Shown here in pieces: positions 1 through 5,528 of a stretch of DNA of 32,073 bases; within the stretch, counting starts at the first letter, position 1, and each line of letters begins with the position of its first letter. This DNA is from Candidatus Heimdallarchaeota archaeon (lineage in GTDB: Archaea > Asgardarchaeota > Heimdallarchaeia > JABLTI01). The notes beneath the pieces are model-generated. The model did no database searches and was not told where the DNA came from. It saw only the letters and a list, made by a program, of their open reading frames with translations. The translations under genes were made by a program, and so were the position numbers. Where the stretch lies: NCBI GenBank assembly GCA_019056785.1, contig DXJV01000036.1, positions 1 through 32,073 on the forward strand, given 5' to 3'.

Positions 1-3
1 AAG

Positions 4-150
4 ATGAAGAAAATTTCCCCGAAAATCGTTGCCCTTGCAATGTTAATACTGTCCTTTGTTGGTGCCAGCGCCTTTGGCATCAAAACCGCAGTCGCAGGCC
101 GAAACTCCGGCGGCTTCGATAACGAATATGGTGACGGCTCAGGGGGATAA
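4..150 (+). CDS. small secreted peptide, 48 aa, unknown function
   Basis: A complete ATG-to-TAA frame encodes 48 residues. Residues 1-8 are lysine-rich, residues 9-23 are a hydrophobic stretch, and small-residue sites ASA (21-23) and AVA (29-31) could be cleaved by signal peptidase. After that only a glycine-rich, acidic tail of about 17 residues would remain. A T9 run 23 bases downstream fits a terminator. The window begins three bases before the ATG, so neither ribosome binding site nor promoter is visible and an upstream extension cannot be ruled out, although a lysine-rich start followed by a hydrophobic core is what a true signal-peptide start looks like. Its codons are more GC-rich than those of its neighbours. 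I recognise no family. It converges on the gene ending at 182. Confidence 0.5.
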   Translation: MKKISPKIVALAMLILSFVGASAFGIKTAVAGRNSGGFDNEYGDGSGG

Positions 151-173
151 ACCCCCAGCCAACTCACATTCTC

Positions 174-182
174 TTTTTTTTT
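174..182 (+). terminator. T9 run, likely terminator of the small peptide gene
   Basis: Nine consecutive T residues lie 23 bases after the TAA at 148-150. Archaeal RNA polymerase terminates at T-rich tracts on the coding strand, so this fits termination of the rightward gene. Its last base coincides with the last base of the stop codon of the leftward gene. Confidence 0.5.
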
Positions 183-1033
183 CAATTTATTATCTTAAAA
201 AACTCTATGAAATCCAGCCAATCATTAGATTCTGTTACGTTAAAAGCCCAACCTTGATTTAGAAGGATTTTAGTGATATTTTGTTTGAACTCTTGAATGG
301 TTACTGGTTGAACTTTTGAAGGAGAATCTTCTTTTTCTGAAAGTCGAAGTAGTGAGATTAGAGTGTAGAATTTCTTTTGTAGATGGATGAGTTTTTCTTT
401 GCTTTCGGTTTCAAAAATAACAAGGATTGCCATTGCATGCCCATCTTTTTGACCGTTCCCATTTTTTCTGTTATAGACATCAATAATTATTCGACCAGAA
501 TGGAAAAGAGAGAAAAAATCTTTTAAAAGAGCTGAAAAATCTTTTCGCTCATTATTTAACCTAAAATTTAATTTAATTATTGTTAAAAAAGTTGTTTTGG
601 CTTTTCCTTGAATTTGGAAAAATCCTGGTGAGAGAAAGGAGATTGTTTGAGGGGGATTTGCTTTAAGTTTATCGAGAATTTGACGGGAGTCTTGGATGAT
701 AAGCTCTATACCCAAACCTTTGAAAAATGTCTGGAGAGAGGACAGTGCTTGTTTTGCTTTTATTACAAGAGTATGGGGGGTTGTTCCTTGTAAAAATAAA
801 TTTAACTGTAGAGAAGATTGGTTGTTTTTTTTGTGAGAGAAAATTAAAGAGTAGCGAACAAAATGATGTTCAAGCTGGTTTTGGATTTGTTGATTTGTTA
901 TTAAAGGAGAAAAGCTTTTCTGGATCTTTGTTTGTGGATATTTCTTTAGGGAAACAGCAATAACAAAAACATACGCACCTTGTTTTTCAAATAATAGACC
1001 AGTTCTAAATGCGCGAATGCTATTTAAAGGCAA
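182..1033 (-). CDS. hypothetical protein, 283 aa, immediately behind nob1
   Basis: A 283-residue soluble protein of unknown family. I see no membrane segments, cysteine clusters or nucleotide-binding motifs. It alternates hydrophobic strands (residues about 18-30, 143-157 and 200-208) with lysine-rich helices, suggesting an alpha/beta fold. The start is a TTG at 1033 that follows the TAA of nob1 with no spacer and in the same frame. The only Shine-Dalgarno-like AGGAG lies inside the last nob1 codons, about 10 bases upstream of the TTG. Translation therefore probably depends on ribosomes finishing nob1. It is the last gene of the NAD kinase, nob1, unknown set. That it is a real gene is supported by its length and tight packing; its function is unknown. 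Confidence 0.75.
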   Translation of the reverse strand: MPLNSIRAFRTGLLFEKQGAYVFVIAVSLKKYPQTKIQKSFSPLITNQQIQNQLEHHFVRYSLIFSHKKNNQSSLQLNLFLQGTTPHTLVIKAKQALSSLQTFFKGLGIELIIQDSRQILDKLKANPPQTISFLSPGFFQIQGKAKTTFLTIIKLNFRLNNERKDFSALLKDFFSLFHSGRIIIDVYNRKNGNGQKDGHAMAILVIFETESKEKLIHLQKKFYTLISLLRLSEKEDSPSKVQPVTIQEFKQNITKILLNQGWAFNVTESNDWLDFIEFFKIIN

Positions 1034-1588
1034 TTAGCCATTTCTCCTTATTTTCTGTCTTTGAAATGTACGTGTCATTTCAGTACCACATTCCGGGCAA
1101 TTTTTTAATTTTACTTTTGACTCAAAACCGCAGCCGGAGCAGACCCATTTATAAATTCGTTTGTGAGAGATGCCTTTCCAATGAACTCCACGATAGGGGA
1201 TTCCCAGATGTTTTGCCAAATTTTGAATGTCATAATCATCAGTGATAATTACAACTTTTTTTACTTGGTGCAGTAGCTGAAGAGCGAGACTTAAGACTGC
1301 AATATCACAGTCAGACAATTCTTGAACATCACCTGTCTCTTTTGCAGCGCCTTTTACTTTTGCCAAGAATTTTTCTTCCGGCATAGATATTTTCAATTCA
1401 TCATATAATAAGGCCTCTTCAACAAAAGCTTCTCCCAGAAACATTCCTCGGACTTCCCCCAGTACACACTCAGGGACAAATTTTAAACCCTCCACATTAA
1501 AGGTATGTATACCATTGTAGACAGCAGAAGCATCAAGCACAAACACCTTGTCAGTCTTTTGCTGATGGGCTTTTTCTCGGGAAGGCAA
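1034..1588 (-). CDS. nob1: rRNA maturation endonuclease Nob1 (PIN domain plus zinc ribbon)
   Basis: Nob1 cleaves at the 3' end of small-subunit rRNA during ribosome maturation. From the TTG at 1588 the protein is 184 residues. A PIN domain starts at VLDASAV (D19) and continues through SDCDIAVL (D93, D95) and TDDYDIQ (D117, D118, D120), which supply the acidic metal site. A zinc ribbon follows with C150-x2-C153 and C164-x2-C167. The frame stays open upstream to 1675, but that part overlaps the 3' end of the NAD kinase gene and lacks PIN-like sequence. The TTG at 1588 lies 16 bases after the kinase stop and has a GGTGA ribosome site 6-7 bases before it. The gene is probably cotranscribed with the kinase and with the unknown gene that abuts its stop. 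Confidence 0.9.
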   Translation of the reverse strand: MPSREKAHQQKTDKVFVLDASAVYNGIHTFNVEGLKFVPECVLGEVRGMFLGEAFVEEALLYDELKISMPEEKFLAKVKGAAKETGDVQELSDCDIAVLSLALQLLHQVKKVVIITDDYDIQNLAKHLGIPYRGVHWKGISHKRIYKWVCSGCGFESKVKLKNCPECGTEMTRTFQRQKIRRNG

Positions 1589-1604
1589 AGGTACGTCACC
1601 ACAG

Positions 1605-2444
1605 CTAAAAAGTGAGTTTGTCTTGGAGACGATTAAAGAAACCATACTCGGGGAATCGTACAAAAACAGTCTCAATTTCAGCTCTTGTTAATTCCAATCG
1701 AGTGTCACTTTCAAATTTTGCTTCTAAAATACCATCACTTAAAATGATTATCTCATCAGTAAATGAACTGGGAACAGTAATTGTTATTTTGAAATCTCCG
1801 GGGACCACAAAGGGTCGAATTCTTCTGGAGACACTATTAACAGGCACTATTTGCATGGCTTTCAGACTGTATTCAATAATTGCTCCACCTGCAGAGAGAG
1901 CATAAGCTGTTGAACCTACGGGGGTGGAAATGAGGATACCATCGAGAAGATGTTTTCCGAGATTAAAATTATTCACAAAAAGATTTAATTCACAAATATG
2001 TGCACTTAATCTGTTGGTAATATAAAATTCATTTAGTGCAGTAGTTAATGGTCTACCATTTACCGTTGCTTGTATCCGCATACAATGTTCTTTGATGAAC
2101 GCACCGGACATAATTTTGTCAATAGAGGGCAAAGCATTTTCGAGAGTACTTGTAGTGAGAAAACCCAAACGACCAGCATTAATGCCAAATAAGGGAACAT
2201 CTTGGGAATAACGTGCAGTCCATAAAATAGTGCCATCGCCACCCAAGGCGATAATTAAATCAAAATCTTTTAACTGCTCCATTTTAATGGTTTTTGTATG
2301 CGTTAATTTTTTCCCAAAAGATTCGTTCAAATAAACATCTAAATGATGTTTTTCAATTAGATATTTAACAATACGGTCACTTTCTTTGAAAAAGATTGTT
2401 TTTGGCAACCGAGAAACAACAGCTACCTTATTAATTTCAGACAT
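1605..2444 (-). CDS. nadK: NAD kinase
   Basis: Phosphorylates NAD to NADP with ATP or polyphosphate in the cytoplasm. The 279-residue length is normal for the family. The nucleotide site GGDGT is at residues 68-72, the following INAGRLGFLT at 88-97, NEFYI at 138-142, and the conserved DGILISTPVGSTAYALSAGG at 168-187. The ATG at 2444 gives a compact N terminus that starts with the first beta strand (KVAVVSRL). It is the first gene of a leftward set with nob1 and an unknown gene. A perfect 16-base palindrome lies about 19 bases upstream of the start, between it and the diverging tRNA gene. Identification is secure; whether it also uses NADH cannot be told from sequence. Confidence 0.95.
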   Translation of the reverse strand: MSEINKVAVVSRLPKTIFFKESDRIVKYLIEKHHLDVYLNESFGKKLTHTKTIKMEQLKDFDLIIALGGDGTILWTARYSQDVPLFGINAGRLGFLTTSTLENALPSIDKIMSGAFIKEHCMRIQATVNGRPLTTALNEFYITNRLSAHICELNLFVNNFNLGKHLLDGILISTPVGSTAYALSAGGAIIEYSLKAMQIVPVNSVSRRIRPFVVPGDFKITITVPSSFTDEIIILSDGILEAKFESDTRLELTRAEIETVFVRFPEYGFFNRLQDKLTF

Positions 2445-2462
2445 TTAATGATTCAACTCGCA

Positions 2463-2478
2463 TTCTTAATATTAAGAA
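2463..2478. promoter_or_regulatory. 16-base perfect palindrome upstream of the NAD kinase gene
   Basis: TTCTTAATATTAAGAA is its own reverse complement with no spacer. It lies 19-34 bases before the NAD kinase ATG, inside the leader or core promoter. It could be a dimeric regulator site or simply AT-rich promoter sequence. No matching copy was noticed elsewhere in the window. Confidence 0.3.
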
Positions 2479-2547
2479 AGAAAAAGGATACTAATAAGCT
2501 TTTGTTACTGAAGATGAAAAAATAAATGCTATTAATGGAAATACTTT

Positions 2548-2555
2548 TTTAAATA
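2548..2555 (+). promoter_or_regulatory. TATA box of the tRNA-Pro gene
   Basis: TTTAAATA is centred about 25 bases before the first base of the mature tRNA at 2577. That is the usual distance from an archaeal TATA element to the transcription start, which for tRNA genes lies at or just before the mature 5' end. Confidence 0.6.
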
Positions 2556-2576
2556 AAAGCGCGAACAAACAGTCAA

Positions 2577-2683
2577 GGGCAGGTAGTCTAGTTTGGTATG
2601 ATTCCTGGTTCGGGATTAAAAAAAGGAAAGCTTTTTAACGGAAAACCAGGCGGTCGAGAGTTCAAATCTCTCCCTGCCCACCA
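2577..2683 (+). tRNA. tRNA-Pro (anticodon CGG), intron-containing, CCA encoded
   Basis: A full cloverleaf can be drawn. The acceptor stem GGGCAGG (2577-2583) pairs perfectly with CCTGCCC (2673-2679). The D arm is 2586-2602. The anticodon stem CCTGG (2604-2608) pairs with CCAGG (2646-2650), and the T stem GAGAG pairs with CTCTC around the loop TTCAAAT. The loop reads TTCGGGA after splicing, with anticodon CGG at 2611-2613, which decodes the proline codon CCG. The variable loop has five bases. The discriminator is A2680, and CCA at 2681-2683 is encoded in the gene. An intron of 30 bases interrupts the gene after position 37. A TATA element precedes it and a T6 run follows. It diverges from nadK and converges on the TPR gene. 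Confidence 0.95.
2615..2644 (+). other. 30-nt tRNA intron with canonical bulge-helix-bulge
   Basis: The precursor folds into a strict bulge-helix-bulge. The anticodon stem is followed by a four-pair central helix, TTCG (2609-2612) with CGGA (2639-2642), including one G-U pair. It is flanked by three-base bulges GGA (2613-2615) and AAA (2643-2645) and by the intron helix TTAAAAA (2616-2622) with TTTTTAA (2632-2638). Cleavage between the second and third base of each bulge removes 2615-2644 and leaves A2645 as position 38. This is the substrate form of the archaeal splicing endonuclease. Confidence 0.9.
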
Positions 2684-2692
2684 TTAGAAGAC

Positions 2693-2698
2693 TTTTTT
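2693..2698 (+). terminator. T6 run after tRNA-Pro
   Basis: Six T residues begin ten bases after the encoded CCA, a typical archaeal tRNA terminator. They overlap the stop codon of the facing TPR gene. Confidence 0.5.
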
Positions 2699-3509
2699 AA
2701 CTGAGAAGCTTTTCAATTTTCGTGATCGTTTGCTTTATCAATGGAAGAAGTGGATCATTGTAAGCTTGTAAGATAACAACTGCTTTCTTTAAATAATTTA
2801 GAGAGTTTTGGAGATCTCCTTCATCGTATTTTTGAAGTCCGAGGTTAAGGAGAAGGGTGCCAAAATCCTTATCGTCTTCCTGTGTTAGTGGAATGGCATA
2901 TTTTTTACTGAAACGCCGAGCAACAATAAAACTTTTCATGGCAGAACTAAAATCACCTTTTTTGCTGGCGATTTTAGAATGATTTAACGCAATGCTTACT
3001 ACTAAACGAGGGTCTTTGCTTTTTTGGGCAAGAGAAAGAGCCTCTTCTAATAAGGGAAGGGCTTTGTCCGCGGAGCCATTTTTTTTGTAAGTAATAACAG
3101 CTAAATTTTTCAAAGCCCGAGCTTGCCCCTTCTTATCAGGAGTGTCATTTCTAATTTTAAGCGCCCGCAATTGATAGTCTTCAGCGTGTTTTAACTCGTC
3201 TTGAAGTAAAAAACTCAAAGCAATCTGGTCATAACAATCTGCCATGCCGATTTTGTTGCCATATGTTTTGAAAGAGAAATAAGCTTTTTTGTAAAAGTTC
3301 CGTGATTCAATATAATTGCCTTTATTAAAGAAAAGCTCTCCAAGAAGCCGGCAAATATCAGCATAGATGGCGTACTCATTCGATTGTTTAAAAAATTGTT
3401 GAGCAAAAAGCAACGGTTTAAGGGCACTATCAAAATCACCTACATCTATAAAGCGTTTTCCCTTTTGGTATTGTAACAAAGCATCTTCTTTTGCTTTTTT
3501 CTTGCTCAT
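2697..3509 (-). CDS. tetratricopeptide repeat (TPR) protein, 270 aa
   Basis: Almost the whole protein is antiparallel helix pairs with TPR spacing. Clear repeat starts are ALLQYQKGKRFIDVGDFDSA (9-28), then near residues 53, 95, 133 and 180, and a last one around LLLNLGLQKYDEGDLQNSL (219-237). Such proteins are scaffolds that bind other proteins; the partner here is unknown. There is no signal peptide or membrane segment, so it is likely cytoplasmic. The ATG at 3509 has a GAGG ribosome site about four bases upstream, and TTATTTAA on the minus strand (3543-3550) is a reasonable TATA element. It diverges from the nucleotidyltransferase gene. Confidence 0.8.
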   Translation of the reverse strand: MSKKKAKEDALLQYQKGKRFIDVGDFDSALKPLLFAQQFFKQSNEYAIYADICRLLGELFFNKGNYIESRNFYKKAYFSFKTYGNKIGMADCYDQIALSFLLQDELKHAEDYQLRALKIRNDTPDKKGQARALKNLAVITYKKNGSADKALPLLEEALSLAQKSKDPRLVVSIALNHSKIASKKGDFSSAMKSFIVARRFSKKYAIPLTQEDDKDFGTLLLNLGLQKYDEGDLQNSLNYLKKAVVILQAYNDPLLPLIKQTITKIEKLLS

Positions 3510-3587
3510 GGTGCCTCAAGTAAGTTAAGTGAAACTTATTTCTTAAATAATTGCAATTATTACGAAAAATCATCGACTATTAATAGA

Positions 3588-3595
3588 TTTATAAA
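3588..3595 (+). promoter_or_regulatory. possible TATA box of the nucleotidyltransferase gene
   Basis: TTTATAAA lies 12-19 bases before the ATG at 3607 and 33-40 bases before the in-frame ATG at 3628. With the usual 25-base spacing to the start of transcription, the RNA would begin near 3617. That would favour the second ATG. An alternative TATA-like element further up (3543-3550) would allow the first. Confidence 0.35.
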
Positions 3596-3606
3596 ATGGA
3601 GATGGG

Positions 3607-4737
3607 ATGTTAAATAGAGGAAAGCAGATGGCAATACCAACAAAACTCCTAACCCGTCCCCCCTTACATCAAGACTATTTTCTTGATGATAAAAATCGCA
3701 TTGGGCATGTTTTAGGATGGCTCCAGCCAAAGGAAAAGCTAATTTGTATTATAAAATATGTTCCGGGCGAAGGATTTTGGATTGCACGCGAATCGAGCGT
3801 ACAATACCAGCGCGTACTAAAAAGTTATAGCTTGGATGGGCAGCAAGACAACTTGAAATTTATTGCTAATCTCGAAAAAAAACTTGTCTACCATAGCAAA
3901 GTTTTTGGGGCAGATTTTTTAGCAGTACCAATTTCAAGAATTAAAAGATATTTTTATCCGGAAAAGCGTTTACAGGAAATTCTTAACAAAACGAAATTGA
4001 AAAATGAACTCGAGATAAAAGTTAAAGCTTTGGCAAAATTACTGAAAGAGCACCTGAACATTCCGCTGGAAAATATAGGCATAACAGGCTCTATTCTTTG
4101 GAAAGGACAAACAACAAAGTCTGATATTGATATGATTATTTATGGTAATAGTTTTGCAAAAAAATTCAATGACGATTTCCCAGCAATTTACGAAATTTCA
4201 CCAGAAATAAAACCAATGCCAACCTCCAAGGCTTTTCGCTATGCAAGAAGCATGGCACGAAAATCTGGCCTGCCAATTAACCTGACAAAGAAATACATTG
4301 CCAGAAAAAGGTGGCTCTCAGTATTTGGGAAAACAAATCTATCCTTTGTTTTCAGCCCTACAAAAGAAGAGCTCCCAACGAATTATGGTGCCGAATTATT
4401 TCACGCTCTCACGCCAATTGAACTTGAATGTACAATTGCTGATGCGACTTTTGGTTATGGTTATCCTTCTCTCTATCAAATTACCAATTGTACCATATTA
4501 AAAGGGAAAGATTACGACCTTCCCATCACGCGAATTTTTTCGTTCGAAGGTGCTTTAACGGGCTTTTTTGAAACGAGCGACCGAGTAGTGGTTCGAGGAT
4601 TGCTTGAAAAAGTTCTTCCACAGAAAGAGGGAAAAGAATCATTTGCTCAGATAATGCTGGGATCAAAAGAATGTGCTGGAGATGAATTTATTATTTTTGC
4701 AGATGATTATGAAGAGATCGTTGCTAAAAGAAAATAG
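3607..4737 (+). CDS. archaeal nucleotidyltransferase domain protein (COG1665-like)
   Basis: A 376-residue protein with a DNA polymerase beta-type nucleotidyltransferase signature: GITGSILWKG at residues 158-167 and the metal-binding SDIDMIIYG at 172-180 (D173, D175). The N-terminal part (about 20-60) resembles the conserved start of the archaeal COG1665 family. Its substrate is not established; members are usually annotated only as predicted nucleotidyltransferases. Two starts are possible: ATG 3607 has GGAG five bases upstream, and ATG 3628 has GAGG seven bases upstream and suits the nearby TATA element better. The two choices differ by seven residues. The gene diverges from the TPR gene and precedes a Roadblock gene with its own TATA element. 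Confidence 0.75.
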   Translation: MLNRGKQMAIPTKLLTRPPLHQDYFLDDKNRIGHVLGWLQPKEKLICIIKYVPGEGFWIARESSVQYQRVLKSYSLDGQQDNLKFIANLEKKLVYHSKVFGADFLAVPISRIKRYFYPEKRLQEILNKTKLKNELEIKVKALAKLLKEHLNIPLENIGITGSILWKGQTTKSDIDMIIYGNSFAKKFNDDFPAIYEISPEIKPMPTSKAFRYARSMARKSGLPINLTKKYIARKRWLSVFGKTNLSFVFSPTKEELPTNYGAELFHALTPIELECTIADATFGYGYPSLYQITNCTILKGKDYDLPITRIFSFEGALTGFFETSDRVVVRGLLEKVLPQKEGKESFAQIMLGSKECAGDEFIIFADDYEEIVAKRK

Positions 4738-4812
4738 AATTGATGTCATAAAAGAAAACTTCTTATGTTTTAAAGAGATTTTTATTTCGGAATTGTTTGG
4801 AGATAAAAACAA

Positions 4813-5175
4813 ATGTCTGAAAAATTAGTGAAAGCGGCAACAGAATTCCGAAACAATATCCCTGAGCTAGAAGGATTGTTAATTGGAAAAGCTGATGGAA
4901 CCGAACTTTGGTCGGATAGTTTGCGAGATTTAAATCACGAATTCATTCTCTCGAGTGCTTCGGTCGTAGCACGGGCAACAAAAAAACTGAGCGAAGCAAT
5001 TGAAAAAAAGGAAATTGAAAGTATAGACATTGAAATGAAGGGTGGTTACGCATCCATAATCATCTCAAAGAAAGGACTCGTAGTTGGCTTCTATGGAGAA
5101 GATGCACGAGCACAACATGCAATTATTAAGAAAAATCTTCGGACATTTGCGAAAAGCATCGAGAAGTTTTTCTAA
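4813..5175 (+). CDS. Roadblock/LC7 domain protein, 120 aa
   Basis: The length and pattern match a single Roadblock/LC7 (MglB, LAMTOR) domain. It has an N-terminal helix (1-17), strand EGLLIGKADGTELWSDSL (20-37), a long helix (48-66), strands IESIDIEMKGGYASIIISKK (67-86) and GLVVGFYGED (87-96), and a C-terminal helix. These domains dimerise and regulate small Ras-like GTPases or serve as scaffolds. Asgard archaea carry many copies. No GTPase gene lies in the window, so the partner is unknown. A GGAG ribosome site is at 4799-4802, and TTTTAAAG at 4768-4775 fits a TATA box. It has no signal peptide and is presumably cytoplasmic. Confidence 0.88.
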   Translation: MSEKLVKAATEFRNNIPELEGLLIGKADGTELWSDSLRDLNHEFILSSASVVARATKKLSEAIEKKEIESIDIEMKGGYASIIISKKGLVVGFYGEDARAQHAIIKKNLRTFAKSIEKFF

Positions 5176-5345
5176 GCTACCTTCTCTTTTTCGCAAGAGA
5201 GAAATGAAATAAAAAAAACAATAAAGAGAGAATCGTCCCAAGGACAGCATCCCTTCTTAAGGGCTTGTTCATTCCTTCCTTCCGCTTTTAACAAGGCCCA
5301 TATGATACTCAGACCCCTTAAACAGAGAAAATTTTCGTAGAAAAA

Positions 5346-5359
5346 AATATGCGCATATT
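5346..5359. repeat. 14-base perfect palindrome upstream of the smc promoter
   Basis: AATATGCGCATATT is a perfect palindrome with a GC core, about 57 bases before the likely TATA box of smc. It could be a protein-binding site; no second copy was noticed. Confidence 0.35.
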
Positions 5360-5415
5360 ACAACACCTTTTTGATAAGAAGGGAGACTAGTCCATACTAT
5401 TGAATTAACATACCA

Positions 5416-5423
5416 TTTAAATA
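5416..5423 (+). promoter_or_regulatory. probable TATA box of the smc-scpA unit
   Basis: TTTAAATA is centred near 5420. A start of transcription about 26 bases downstream, near 5446, would give a nearly leaderless ATG at 5454 and a leader of about 60 bases to the proposed smc start at 5507. Confidence 0.5.
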
Positions 5424-5453
5424 ACATTATTAAAGAGAAAATAAATTGGAATA

Positions 5454-5528
5454 ATGTCGGATATTGAACCTTTGGTCTCGGATGGACAGTTTGCAGGTGA
5501 ACAGAACTGGTACATATTACAAAATTGA
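5454..5528 (+). CDS. 24-codon upstream ORF overlapping the smc start
   Basis: ATG at 5454 opens 24 codons ending at TGA 5526-5528, in a different frame from smc and overlapping its first codons. The peptide is acidic and hydrophilic (MSDIEPLVSDGQFAGEQN at residues 1-18) and looks like real protein. It starts a few bases downstream of the predicted transcription start. It may be a regulatory leader peptide, or the true N terminus of SMC separated by a -1 frameshift or a missing base near 5500. A gain of one base there would fuse it to the SMC frame just before VHITKLILENFKSYG. Confidence 0.35.
   Translation: MSDIEPLVSDGQFAGEQNWYILQN

Larger units (their letters stand above)
5176..5453. other. 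gene-poor stretch with small hairpins before smc
   Basis: No convincing protein gene lies on either strand. A 91-codon minus-strand frame here is low-complexity and overlaps the smc start. The stretch contains GTCC-CAA-GGAC (5235-5245), CCCTT-CTT-AAGGG (5251-5263), and a longer stem pairing 5261-5269 with 5290-5299 (nine pairs, one bulged G). The last two structures share bases 5261-5263 and exclude each other. A 14-base palindrome is at 5346-5359, and the smc TATA box follows at 5416. It could be a structured 3' end of the Roadblock transcript, a small RNA, or nothing functional. Confidence 0.35.

Noticed and set aside
56..262. 68-codon plus-strand frame near the left edge
   Set aside because: It overlaps the signal-peptide ORF in another frame and runs through the T9 terminator into the facing gene.
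2450..2576. Possible C/D box guide RNA before the tRNA (GATGAAA and CTGA words)
   Set aside because: The two words overlap in the wrong order, and no second box pair with correct spacing is present.
5176..5506. RNase P or SRP RNA in the gene-poor gap
   Set aside because: No GAGGAAAGTC-type core, no GC-rich long helices; base composition is too AT-rich.
5525..5527. TTG as start codon of smc
   Set aside because: It would cut the first beta strand; the in-frame upstream sequence matches normal SMC N termini.
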